A DNA stretch of 64,000 nt from Nyssa sinensis. Taxonomy: Eukaryota; Streptophyta; Magnoliopsida; Cornales; Nyssaceae. Position numbers and translations under genes: made by a program. The stretch is from the NCBI GenBank assembly GCA_008638375.1, contig CM018052.1, forward strand, positions 20,626,571-20,690,570, given 5' to 3'. The notes beneath the pieces were generated by a model. The model did no database searches and was not told the origin of the DNA. It worked only from the letters and a program-made list of their open reading frames with translations. Positions 1-11,045 of this stretch are shown piece after piece. The first letter of the stretch is position 1; the number at the start of each line of letters is the position of its first letter.

Positions 1-47
1 ATTGAGTTGCTTAATATCTAACTCTTTAGCAACTTTATTTATGTTAG

Positions 48-1585
48 GTTATTTTCTTAATCCTCAATTCCAATATGGTGGAAACATGTCAAATCATAGA
101 GAAGTGATGGAAGGGGTTAAGCGGGTAATTCAAAAGTTGGAGCCAAACATTGATAAGTAAATAATGGCCATCAACCAAGTAAGTTTTTGAATTAGAAGTT
201 TGTTTTCTTAATTTATAATAAATCAATCATACAAATAAGGTTCAAAAGTTAGGCACTTATCTATTCAAATGTTTGCAGATTTTAATATTTCGTGATAAAG
301 AACATTCATTTGAAACGGTATTGGCTCAACGAGCAGTGTCACTAACCAATCCTGGTAAGTGACTAAGTGTCAAGTGGTAAATAAAAATTTGATTTTTATA
401 TCAAATTAAAATTGAATTTTATCATTTGATAATGCAGCTGAATGGTGGATCCACTATGGCGGGTCAGGTCCTAAACTTCAAACCATAGCAGTCAGAGTGT
501 TGAGCCAAACAACATCATCATCCAACTGTGAGCGCAATTGGAGTACCTTTAGCCTTATACATACAAAGACAAGGAATCGACTACGATACGCCAAATTGAA
601 CAGACTTGTCTATGTATATTATAATATGAGGCTAAAGATTAGACATGCTACAAGGAAATCCCAAATGGAGATTGAAGAGCAATTCAACCCCATCAATTTG
701 GATTATATTTTTGAAGAAGATGATCCTTTAGCTCCATGGCTCCAAGAAAGGGAAGAACCAGTTTTGGATGGTCAAGAAAATAATTGGATGGACTTAAGTG
801 ATAATGATGAGGATGATGTCGCTCATCAAGAGACTAAAAATGTCAATTCCTCCAATAGTGGATTAGGTAGTGGTGCTGGTTTGACTCCTCCTAGTGGCAA
901 TAGTGGTAGTGGAAATGATGATAACTCAAGTCCTTCAGGTGATGGAGGCCTTGGACCTGGAGGACAAGTCCAAATTGTTGAAGGTGGTGTTCTTCATGAT
1001 TCACCTTATCGTGGAGAAGCTGGATATAGTGGTTTTCGCCCTGATGAAGAAATTGGAGAGTTTTCAGATCCACCTCCCCCAAGACATTACTCACGTCGCC
1101 CTCGCCGTGATGTAGGTGAATCAAGTAGGCAAAGACATTATTTACCACCAGTTGATTACAGTGATGATGATTCTGGAATTGCTCAACGTTTTGGAAATCT
1201 TGGAGTTGGACATCAAGTGGGCATTCAATCTGGATACCCATTATACCCACTACCATTACAACCACACTACCCACCACCTCAGCAGGGATACCCCCAACCA
1301 CAACCTCATTACTATCCCCTCCCATCACCACAATATGCAGCTCCATATCCACTTCCTTCAGATGCAGAGGCTTTTACAAATAACCTCTTTGGATCTACAA
1401 TGCCTTATGGGGATGGGACTGGGTATTACATGCAGCAACAACCAGAAGATTCCAGTGGCAGTAATACATCAATAGGAATGGGAGGTTCCAATTATTTCAA
1501 TAGACAAGTGCTGGAGAGACCATATAATGATGATGACAATGATAGAGACTATCAAGAACCTGCACGCCATTCATTTTGGTGGTAG
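48..1585 (+). pseudogene. hAT-superfamily transposase, C-terminal exons, with an in-frame stop
   Basis: Three exons can be read: 48-178, 279-354 and 438-1585, with GT-AG introns 179-278 and 355-437 that keep frame. The joined product carries the hAT C-terminal dimerisation region (AEWWIHYGG, then SSNCERNWSTFS and the RLRYAKLNRLVY stretch). The BED finger and catalytic core lie left of the window. After the hAT domain, about 250 residues are low complexity: an acidic patch, a Gly/Ser/Asn stretch and a Pro/Tyr/Gln-rich stretch ending in SFWW. TAA at 158-160 interrupts exon 1 in the frame demanded by both neighbouring exons, so this copy probably cannot make full-length transposase. Domesticated hAT genes also occur in plants. 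The stop and the TE-like ends argue against that here, unless translation starts in the last exon (ATG at 497). Confidence 0.75.
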
Positions 1586-1910
1586 TTCCAAAAGGTGCCA
1601 ACTAGCTACCAACTAATTAAATATTTGCATTTGCCTTCTTTTTTGAATTGTTATTGATTATGAATTTTTAATTGCATTTGAAATTTGAAGTAATTATTTA
1701 CATTGTTTGTTGCAATATTATTCTTAAAAATCATAAAAATGCTACTTTTCGGTATTTTAACTTAAAAAAAATAATATAAAATTATAAAACATCTTTTTAA
1801 GTGTCATAAAAATGATAAAAATTACTTTAAAACCCTTAAAAGTAATAAACTGAAGTAAAAACATGTGTATCAGTAAAACTTAGGGGGTTTGCTAATGTTT
1901 GAAAAATATT

Positions 1911-2016
1911 CACAGTCGCGGTTTCCGATTCCCGTTACGGGTGGGCCGATACTCCCGATACCGTTACACCGCGACCGCGACCGCGTCATATCCCGCGACC
2001 GCGATTTAACACCATG
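1911..2016 (+). mobile_element. Right terminal region of the hAT element at the left edge
   Basis: A GC-rich block of short repeats (CGCGACCGCGACCGCG, CCCGATACCGTTAC) ends in ATTTAACACCATG. Its reverse complement resembles the start of the fragment at 18690 (CATGGTTTTAAATAACGG). Plant hAT elements commonly carry such subterminal repeats beside a short terminal inverted repeat. The left end is outside the window, so the boundary at 2016 is inferred. Confidence 0.5.
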
Positions 2017-2025
2017 CTGATACCA
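2017..2025 (-). other. Remnant copia primer-binding site next to the LTR
   Basis: CTGATACCA on the plus strand is the reverse complement of TGGTATCAG, the first nine bases of the initiator-Met-tRNA primer-binding site used by copia elements. It directly abuts the LTR at 2026. The rest of the site is cut off by the hAT end at 2016, so CTGATACC may also be one copy of the hAT 8-bp target-site duplication. Confidence 0.6.
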
Positions 2026-2208
2026 TGAAACCAAGAAAGCAAACAATAATTCTCTATATTATTCCATTCAAAATATACAAGTGTATTTATACACAAATTG
2101 AGAGACTAAACTAGGAAAGTAAACTAATTAGAATCTCTATGATTGAGCCTATACAGTCAACCCTACAGCATGTATATTCTATAATAATCCTATGTATATT
2201 CTGTAACA
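2026..2208 (-). mobile_element. Copia LTR (5' LTR of a minus-strand element whose body is cut off)
   Basis: This 183-bp block begins TGAAACCAAGA and ends CTGTAACA. It aligns along its length with the LTRs of the intact copia at 22849-27969, including the ATTCTCTATAT, TATTTATACACAAATT and AGTCAACCCTACAG stretches. It has only one copy of the segment that is repeated four times in the young LTRs. The primer-binding-site remnant on its left shows it is the 5' LTR of a minus-strand element. The internal region would lie left of the hAT insertion, outside the window. Confidence 0.75.
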
Positions 2209-3900
2209 GTGACAAAGGAGGAGGAGCAGTAGGAGGAGGAGATAGAAGATTTACGTACTAGTGTGGAATGTCTCATTACATTCTTACACCTTCCATGTAT
2301 TTTATTATTGAAATGCCAAAGAATACAAAAATACCCTTCCAAATATTCTAACATAAAAACTAGAATATTCTAACATTCTCCCTCAAGTTGGAGCATATAT
2401 ATCTCTCATGCCCAACTTGCATACAATTGGACGAAAGACCAGATTACTAAGCCCTTTAGTAAACACATCAGCTAACTGATCTTTCGATTCTAGAAAGAGT
2501 GTGCAGATTAAGCCTTCATTTAACTTCTCATTGATGAAATGTTTGTCAATCTCTATGTGCTTCAATCGCTCATGTTGAACTAAATTATGAGCTATATTGA
2601 TGGTTGATTTGTTATCATAATACAGTCTCATAGGCATTCTTATTATTATTCCAAGATCCCTCATTAGTGTGTGTATCCAAATAAACTCACATACCCCAAA
2701 TGTCATTGGCTCTGTGCTCCACTTTAGCATTAGATTTCACAACCAGTGATTATACTAGCTACGAGAATACAATATCCCAAGGTAGATTCTCGATGGCGCC
2801 TGGCCAATGTCCATCTATAAAGGCTTCAAGTTCCAAATGCCCATGATTGGAAAACAAAATTTCTTTGACAAGAGCTGATTTCATATACCTCAACATCCGA
2901 TGAACATCTAGATGAGAAGCACAAGGATCATGCATGAACTAACTGACTACTACCACAAAATAAGCTATCTAGTTGAGTATGTGCTAGATATATCAGTCAT
3001 CCCGCAAAGATATATCAGTCATCCCGCAAGTCTCTAATATCTCCCTTTGTTTACCGGAGCACCATCCCTACTCTTAAGACGATGATTAGCCTTGATGGGT
3101 GAGTTTGCTAGTTTGCACCCTAGCATACCAATCTCTTCGAGTAAGTCAAGAATGTACTCTCTTTGCGAAACAAAAATACCTTCATCTGATCTAGCAACAT
3201 CAATTCCAAGTAGTGAAGATTTCCCATATCCTTAATCTCAAACTCTAACTCTTTAGCCAAATGGGCCTTTAGTCTACCTACTTTATTTGCATCATTGCCA
3301 GTCACAATCATGTCATCTAGATACACTATAAGGACTGTAATTTTGTTGTCTCTCCTTTAAATGAACAAAGTGTGATTTGCATTTCTCTAATTGTACCCAT
3401 ACTCAGTCATGGCCTAAAAGGAGCTTATCAAACCAAGTTTTTATAGAGACCTTTTAAACCTACATACCTTTCCCTTCGTGACTTGAGAAAAAAAAAAAAC
3501 TAGGAGTATCCCCATATAAACTTCCCCCTCAAGGTCTCTATGAAGAAATGTGTTCTTAACATCCAACTAGAGCTACATCCACCCCAGATTAGTTGCATAT
3601 GATAGTAACGCACGAACAAAATTCATTTTTGCCACAGTTGCAAATGTCATCCGATAATCAATGCCATAAGTCTTAGAAATCCCTTCGCCATTGGTCTAGC
3701 TTCGTACATGTCAATTGTTCCATTAGCCTCTTGCTTGATTGTGTATGCCCATTTGCAACCTACTATTTTTGTCCCAATTGAAAATGACACCAACTCCCAA
3801 GTCTCATTTCTCTCGAGAGCTCTCAATTTTTCTTTCAACACTCTCTTTCCACTTCAGATCTGTATGCACATCTTTCCATTCTTGTGGAACGGGCACAGAA
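2209..3900 (-). mobile_element. Truncated, decayed copia element: 3' LTR part, RNase H, reverse transcriptase
   Basis: The minus strand encodes the copia RNase H end (LYYDNKSTINIAHN, then DVFTKG and [11 protein letters not shown], stop near 2383). Upstream are pieces of reverse transcriptase (MYLDDMIVTGND near 3300, the copia form of YVDD) and the RT start (NETWELV and GCKWAYTIKQE near 3780). Frameshifts and stops separate them. The polypurine tract, read on minus as CTTGAGGGAGAA, is at 2376-2388. To its left, 2209-2375 is part of the 3' LTR, whose minus-strand start is TGTTAGAATATTC. Gag, protease and integrase are missing because the gypsy-like LTR begins at 3901. LTR and RNase H resemble the copia at 51604-57169. 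Confidence 0.8.
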
Positions 3901-4179
3901 TGTAATGCCCCGCATTTTTTTTAAGCTTAAAATTCATAAATTTGGATATAATTGTTGGTCAATTATCAAGAATTTGGAGGTTTATTGGAAATTTGTGGGA
4001 AAGCTTGGAGTGTTATAATTTTAATAAATAATAGAAATAAGGTTATATAAATTAGATAATAAGGATTGGGGCTAAATTATAATATTAATAAATATGAGGG
4101 CACTAATGTAATTACAAAAAATTGATTTAGTATAACTACATGATAATAGAAAACCCTAGCCTTTATTTTTACTTGTCTC

Positions 4180-4183
<4 letters not shown>

Positions 4184-4221
<38 letters not shown>
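4184..4221. repeat. (GA)n microsatellite
   Basis: An uninterrupted GA dinucleotide run of about 38 bp inside the gypsy-like LTR. A GA tract also lies near the start of the solo LTR (about 32405-32470). Confidence 0.95.
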
Positions 4222-4225
<4 letters not shown>

Positions 4226-4659
4226 CTGTGACGAGGAGGATTACAAAAATTTGATTTTGAACGAATGCATCAATTGAGGTACGATTTATGATTTTATTGA
4301 ATTGATCATATTATTTTATTATAAAGAATTAATTAGAAAATTTTATGAATTTTTTATATATACTTTTTTGTAGAAAAGGGGCCCTAGAACAATCAACTTA
4401 GAGCTTAAATTAAAGTGTGTTTTTGAGGGGTTTCGAAAAAATTAAAGTGTGACTTTATTGCCAATGAAATAAGCTTTAATTAGCACCCAAAAAAAAAAAT
4501 CTTTAATTTGATATACTGTAAATCAAATATTTTGTTTCATATGAAGAGTAATTGAAATTCGAAGCTTAGAAGAAATCGAAAGGTACCTAAAATTTCGATG
4601 ATTTAATTCTTATTCAAATTACAATAAAATTTGACAAAATTTTAGTATGTTATGTTAGA

Positions 4660-6328
4660 GAGCGCTGCTATGGGCAAGCACCATTACAGTCACACACTAA
4701 CCTTCGCTGCAACTTTTTGACAGGTGGACTTTTACCTAAAGTGATAAAGCAGAACCGGGTATTATAAGTTCTTTCATCTGATTTTCTAAAACAATATTAT
4801 ATTGTCTCTTTCTACTTTACGTCTCCGGTAAAAAGAGTAACTTACATTTTAATAATCATTTTTCCCACCAAAGTTACCATCCGGAAAAAGATGAAAAACT
4901 TAAACTTATACACACGTCACCAAATCATCATTTGAGTGGAGAGGAAATAGTTACCAAATCACAAATACACTAAATTATTTTTGAAGAGAAGAAACACATT
5001 GGGAGATTTGACTACAAAGAAGAACGTTCTTTACCTTGATTTTCATATTCTTTTATAATTGATCTAGTATGTTATTTTTCATATTTTTTATTGTGAAGAA
5101 AAAAAAAACATAAATTAAATATTTGTCATAATGTTTGAGTTGCATATAATACAATAAAAAAAAGATTGATTACAAAGAAAGGCAAAACATTAATATAAGT
5201 TCTTAAATGTTGAAATAATGTTTTGTGGCTATTATTATATTATTTTTTTGTGATAATATTTGTGTTACAATTAGAGAGAAAGAAATCAAATTAGTTGATA
5301 TTTTGTTGAAAAATATTAGTCTCTCTTCTTCTATTATCTGATCATAAGATTATATTCTTATCAAAATTATACTTACTAACAAATTCTAGTGATTTTGATA
5401 TTATGAAATTATTCTGAGGTATCGAATTAGTGAATTATATTAGTAACATATTTGGCTTGCAATAACTTTTTTACAATAATACTATTTGTCCCAAAATTTA
5501 CATCCCAAATGATGTGGCATGCAATTATTAGTGGTGCTTTAGATTCATTATAAATATTTTATCAATAATTATATGCCAAATCATTTGAAAAGAAAATGTT
5601 GGTACAAAAATTTGAGAAATGTAGCATTACTCTTTTTTTATTCATTCTATACTTTGTATCGTTGGAAAAAAAATGAATTTTTCAGGTTTAGACTTCTCTT
5701 ATCTTGAAGTCTTTTTTGGAAGATAATAAAGCTATAAAATCAAGAAAAGGAGATTATTTTTTATTTATGTAAAGGAGACATTGAATTATTATCAATATTA
5801 ATTTTTTCAAGAATATTGAATTATAGAACGTTAACTATATAGAAAGTTATAACTAAATTGGGAAGTTTAAATTTTTTTTATATTATAATTCTTGTGTTAA
5901 GGTTTTTTTTTATTGGGTAAGATTGCTACCATGCAAGACAAAAAACAATGAAAAGAGAAAGAAAAAAAAAATAGACATACGAAATTCTTTTAAATTATGT
6001 TATCACGCACTATAAAATTTTAAGAGAATCATCGTCTCTTAAAATGGTGTTATCAAGTTATTTAAAATAAAATTAATATAAAGTTATTTTATTTTTAATG
6101 AAAAAGTAAGAGGCATCTTGAAACATGTTTATTATTAAATTAAATTATAGAGAAAAAGGTGAGAGTCTTGAGCAGGAAAAAAGTATGATAACATGGCTGA
6201 TAACATGGCTCAGCCATATCAATAGTTCCCGGTTGCCTTCGCACCAAAAGGAGAAAAAGTGCATGTGTCAAAAAAATACAGCGAAGTTTAGTGCGCGACT
6301 GTTATAGCGCCTGCCCATAGCAGCACTC
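4660..6328. mobile_element. Non-autonomous Mutator-like element (MULE) with long inverted repeats
   Basis: The ends form an imperfect inverted repeat of about 75 bp: the left end starts GAGCGCTGCTATGGGCAAGC and the reverse-complemented right end starts GAGTGCTGCTATGGGCAGGC. Flanks are TATGTTAGA (4651-4659) and TATGTTAAA (6329-6337), a 9-bp target duplication with one mismatch, which is the Mutator signature. The 1.67-kb interior is AT-rich and has no ORF resembling a transposase. The only notable frame (6125-6307) runs into the right TIR and looks accidental. It sits inside the gypsy-like LTR. Confidence 0.8.
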
Positions 6329-7684
6329 TATGTTAAATATAGTTTCAAATAAAACTATAACAATTGATTTAAAAGAATGAAGCCTTTTGATGGTGGAATA
6401 TGAGATTTTTATTAAAAAAGTATATATACAAAACCGCAAGATTTAGGTCATGTTTTCTCTAAATTTTGAAAGATTTGATATAATTAAATTATACCATTAG
6501 ATAGGTCTTGAAAAAAAAATGCATATATAACTTGCATGATTTGGATGAGAACTGAGGGAGAAATTGGGAGTCAAGATTTGGAAGAAAACTTAGTTGGGCC
6601 TTGTATGTGAAATTGCAGAAGCTGGAAAACAAAAATTAGGGAAGAAGATGACCACTTTTGTATAAGATCACTCTCGGGACACCGAGCGTGGGGAAAGTGT
6701 GGCCCCCCCAAGGCCGAATGGGATGAAACAAAAGCCTAAATTGTAGACCTCGACAAGCCCAATCTAGTGGACTATGTCCCAAACCCAATAATTTAATTAG
6801 TTGACAAAACGTAATAATTTAAGGAAAAATATTAAACTAAGTCCAAAAGTTATGGAATTTGACATGAAAATCATATTTAATATTCTGGATTTAATGGTAA
6901 GGGAGGTGAGGTTCAAAGTGTTATGAATAATTAAATGTTCAATAAAGTTTAATATACTAACTTTCTAATTATTTACATGTGTAATTAGGTGATTGAAATT
7001 ATGATTGTTGTGGACAAGCGAATCTAAGTGATTAGTAGTGTACTTATCTTAAAGAAAAGATCTTTGATTATTTTGGAGCCATATTAGGTCTATATTTGAC
7101 CGGGTGGGTTTGACCGTACCACCCAATTTAGACTTAATTATGAGATTTTGATAAAATTCGAGAAAAAAATAGAATTTAATATTTAAAAATTACAGAAAAT
7201 GTACGTGACACTCTAGGGTTGTCACTTGGGTATTTTAAAAATATTTAGGCCTAATAGTTACATGTGAAGCTACGATAACTTAGGGGGTTCATGATAATGT
7301 CATATTCAGCGAATTGAGGTAATTGTTTAAATGTGCTATTATGAATTATTCTAAGGCTAGAATGACTTCTGAAACGACAATTTTGAAGTGCATTATATGA
7401 TTGTGGACATTACCTTCGAGGTAAGAAAACATACATCATATATCCAATTTTTAAATGAATACCAAATAAATGTTTTTTCTCCTCCAAGTCCAATTGGCTA
7501 ATTTGACTCCACATATGTGCCAACTTTTTAAAGCTTTTCCCCATACATGTGGACTCCTATAAATGAGGAGTTACCTTCAACTTTCCCAAGAAGGAAAGAA
7601 AGTGGCATTAGAATTTTGCCCTAGCCTCCTCTCAGTTGGAATTCACATCCTTGAGCCCTCTACTGCTTCCCCCACCACCCCCCT

Positions 7685-7722
7685 CCCCCCCCCCCCCCCC
7701 CCCAAAAAAAAAAAAAAAAAAA
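7685..7722. repeat. Adjoining C19 and A19 homopolymers
   Basis: Nineteen C residues (7685-7703) run directly into nineteen A residues (7704-7722). Lengths of such tracts are unreliable in assemblies. The 7441-7893 stretch around it shows no coding signal except the last exon of the CorA-like gene to its right. Confidence 0.9.
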
Positions 7723-7893
7723 CAACAAAACACGGCCTCAACTTTCACCTAAGCCCAGTATCCTTTAGACCTCAACTATCCTATACACAAAGCTTGCATG
7801 CATGAATCTATACTAATTGCATCCAACCATCTAGCCAAAAGGAGGCAGATTTACAAAGGTTTAGACCAATAAATATGAAAATATTGCCCTCAC

Positions 7894-10800
7894 CTATCAT
7901 CCCATCGAGCAAGGCGGGAAGCTAGTTGTGCAATGACTTCATGTACGGTTCTTGGTGTATTATTACCCCCAGCAAAAAGAAGTTCCTGGATCAGAGCAGA
8001 CCACCAATGATTTTCAACAAAAACAGGCAAACTGGTGCCACCTTTTGCATGATGAACCAAAACTAAATCAATAAACCAAAGGTCATAGAATGAATATTGT
8101 CAAGCAAGAACAAACCTGAACTTCCGTGATACCCAACACATTTATTCTTGATGCAGATCCTTTTATGTGCAATGCAGTTATGAGGAAGTTTTGTGCTTGC
8201 CAAGAACGAAGCACAACAGGGATATCATCTTCATCAACAAATGGATCACCAGCTGATTGCCCCAAGAGCTCAAACAATAGCCCTCCAGCGACCCTAACTG
8301 GGACCTGAATAAAGCGTAGTCAACAATCCTCCAACACCAAATCCATGAAGAGTTCAAAGCCAAAAATATTGTCAATCTCTTTTCTGTCTGTTCATAATTA
8401 TTAAAAGAATTCATTATGATATGCAACACATAATAATCATTGGCCTTCTTGTCTGTATATTATAATGGGAGAAGAAACACAAACAAAAAAAACTGATTCA
8501 TAGAATCTTATTGAACATGTAGGTGTAGCTCTAACATAAAACCAGTAAATTAAAAAAGATGAAATCACAATTGAAACAGTTTTCAAAGGGAGGCTTCAGG
8601 AATGAAAGAGACCCCCTTCACAGATCTTTATCATAAGTCAGGATACTAACGAGTTTTACATGTATCTCTCTGTCAGATCTTCAGCTTCTGTACACAGTAA
8701 AATTGGAGAAAAATGGGAGGTTCATTTGGTTTCCACATGTGATCTTTAACTATATGTGGCAAATCCACATTATCATAATACCAGATAGCATATGTATATT
8801 GCTGTGATACCAAGATATGGCATCATTCTGTACTTACCATGCTCGGACCTTGATGATCAAAGATCTTATATCCAAGATTCATGAACTGAAAATGTGGTAT
8901 CATCTTAGTTTTATGTAGAGTATTTGAAACTTTTGGCCTCCATTATTTAGGAAGATAGAAGTATTAGCCAGAGCAGCTTAAATTGTTAGAGCTTCCAAAA
9001 TCTATTAAGCAACCTAAAGTTGTTCATTTTGCTTCCTTCAAGAGGTATCCTTCAAAAGCTCCAACTTACTAATAAGAAGATTTGAGAAAACAGGATAAAC
9101 TGAGACGATATTGTTTTTGGTTCTGTTACTATTCATTTCATTAATAAATAGGCTGACAAAGTGATACGACCAGTTGAAGTGAGGTTTTTCTCTAGGGTCC
9201 ACCTTACTCACAATAGGAAATTTTCAACAGATCAAACAAGGCTATTATCTATTGTTGATCCCATTAATCCAGTGTGCTGGTAAGGGTGAATAGGTACAGA
9301 CCTAATTTCTAGATCCATGCACACAAAGCAACTACCCTCGTACTCCAACCTGAATCATTGATTTCATTCATGTATTGCTTGAGCATGTTATTTAAAATCC
9401 TCCAACCAATTAATCCCCTTGATAAATAATCTCTTTGTAAAAACCATAAGACCAAGTTGGGGTTCTAATCAGAAGAATGTTTATCAAATTACAATTTGAC
9501 AAATATGTTCTACAAATTTTTGCTGAACCTTTCCAAGTAATTTGAATCATAGGTCAAAATACTTCCAAGCAGAACTTCCTGATTATCATTCTAACCTCTA
9601 GGATTTACAATTTTACTTCTGATCTTATCAGAACTCATAGATTCAAAATTCATTTTCCCAAGTAAAACACTCACTTCTTTCATATATGCAATTCAATATA
9701 AAAGGCCATGGGGAACAAGGGGAAAAGAGACTGTAGGAATAGTACATATTATTTGGGACAACTTCTTCAATAAGAAATACTAAAAAGTTGGCATCGTGTC
9801 CAAACTATTCGAAATTGTTGATATACACGCGCACACAACGCAAATAAAATTACAAATAGAGTAAGGAATGTAATGTAATGCTTGGAATGTAATAAATATC
9901 ATATTGAATATAATTATGACATCTTTAATCTCTAAAAATTTAAGGCTTGTTCTGAAAAACTTGAACTTTGAAATGAGGAGATGTTTGCTATTTTCCGAGA
10001 ACATTTACTCAGCATATAATAGTCATGTTTATTGAACTTTCTAAGGAGCTTATTTGATATCATACAATCAAGAATACAGCACAAAACTCTATTTAACCTA
10101 ATCCTTACTTGACTTGGAAAATGTCTTTCACAAGACTGTCCGTGACATCTTTTTTGGGGTTCATGGAGAAGACTGATATTACTTAACAGTCTGCTATCAG
10201 CATGTACACTACATGCCTGGCATTGTGCATCAGTTGACAATATTATCTTTACATATCTATGGATTATTAGCTCATTCATGAAACACATTCAGTCTATCAA
10301 GCAAGCAAAATCAGATGTCAAAAAAGTAATCTACCTCATAGAGGAGGTGTTTCATTCGATCACTAATTAGTCGACTTTCATCTCTCAAAGCAATACTGAT
10401 GGCAGGGTGTAACCACTGTGCGTTCTTGAGCCATGCATCAATGGATGAGTGACCTGCTGAAATATGACACCACCATACAGGCCCAGATGGCTGCTCCCAG
10501 TAAGGAGCTGCTAAATCTGCAACAGTAAGGTCAAATTCATCATCCCTCAAGTCAAACTGCTGGGAGGTCCATGCCCCATCAACTTTCACAGTTTGGATGA
10601 GTTCAGAAATTCTGGCCCATCCAATTGGAACCCAATGACTTCCCACAAATCTTTCCATGGCATGGAAGCTGTCCGATTGAGAGATCCGGCTATCATTGTT
10701 ACCACCAAAAGGAGTAATTTGATGAGATCCCGACTCAATTGAAGATGTGGATTTAGATAACTCATTCCTATTTACTTCATGAGCAGAAAGCTCAGTCACT

Positions 10801-11045
10801 CCATATATTGGCACTGGCTTCTTTACATTCTCACCTTCTATTTTATGTGAGCTTTGGATCTTAGAATATGATTTCGGTCTAACTGATTTCCTGTGGTCGT
10901 GAACAAATTCAAAAGCACAAATAAGTCCATCAGTCCAAAGTTCACTCCCTGGCATTGCATCCTTACTGTAAGGATTTTTATGATTTTCTTGCTTCTTCAT
11001 TTTATTAACCTGTGAAATAGAACTGTCCTCACTCGTGCCACTCAT
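7894..11045 (-). CDS. CorA-like magnesium transporter family protein (N-terminal three exons; C-terminus not in window)
   Basis: Three exons read on minus: 10335-11045 (237 codons from MSGTSEDSS), 8116-8304 (63 codons) and 7894-7985 (30 codons plus 2 nt). All borders are GT-AG, and the introns are 2030 and 130 bp. The sequence matches the conserved N-terminal half of a plant family annotated as CorA-like magnesium transporters. Landmarks are GSELWTDGLICAFEFV, HWVPIGWARISEL, DLTVADLAAPYWEQP, DESRLISDRMKHLLYE, VPVRVAGGLLFELLGQS, RSWQAQNFL and PRTVHEVIAQLASRLARWDD. In the family the following exons carry the CorA domain and two C-terminal membrane helices with a GxN-type motif. None is visible here: left of 7894 come short intronic sequence and then the transposon block. 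So the gene either has a very long TE-filled intron or is truncated. Start choice is uncertain, since MKCNMSG four codons upstream is also in frame. The family assignment is from memory of the family; the exon structure is seen directly. Confidence 0.72.
8838..8885 (-). other. Candidate 48-nt in-frame cassette exon of the CorA-like gene
   Basis: Inside the 2-kb intron, a minus-strand segment is bounded by ...CATTTTCAG and GTAAGTACAG, a strong acceptor and a near-consensus donor. It is 48 nt, has no stop in the gene frame, and would insert 16 residues (FMNLGYKIFDHQGPSM) between LLYE and VPVRVAGG. Both flanking junctions are phase 0, so inclusion or skipping keeps frame. To my knowledge the usual family protein joins LLYE directly to VPVR. 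This would therefore be an optional or chance exon. Confidence 0.4.

Larger units (their letters stand above)
3901..7440 (+). mobile_element. Probable Ty3/gypsy-type LTR fragment (interrupted by a Mutator-like element)
   Basis: The block starts TGTAATGCCCCG exactly where the copia reading ends. TGTAAT(A/G)CCCC is a common start of long plant gypsy LTRs and matches the start of the solo LTR at 31992. Inside are an early (GA)n tract, ACACTCTAGGGTTGTCAC near 7209 and CATTACCTTCGAGGTAAG near 7410, all typical of long non-coding LTRs. I found no terminal CA with a target duplication, so the right boundary is uncertain. No gypsy protein can be read. The MULE at 4660-6328 splits it. Confidence 0.45.

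Noticed and set aside
891..1475. Overlapping ORFs on both strands within the hAT last exon (His/Leu-rich translations)
   Set aside because: They are other-frame readings of the repetitive Pro/Tyr/Gly codons of the hAT tail. They show no domain and no independent start context.
6125..6307. 60-codon ORF in the MULE
   Set aside because: Ends within the inverted repeat and resembles no transposase or captured gene.
7563..7805. 80-codon ORF across the C19/A19 tract
   Set aside because: It depends on homopolymer length, codes Pro and Lys runs, and shows no conservation that I know.
9780..10288. Minus-strand ORFs in the CorA-like intron
   Set aside because: They are not in phase with the flanking exons, contain no conserved family sequence and lack good splice borders.
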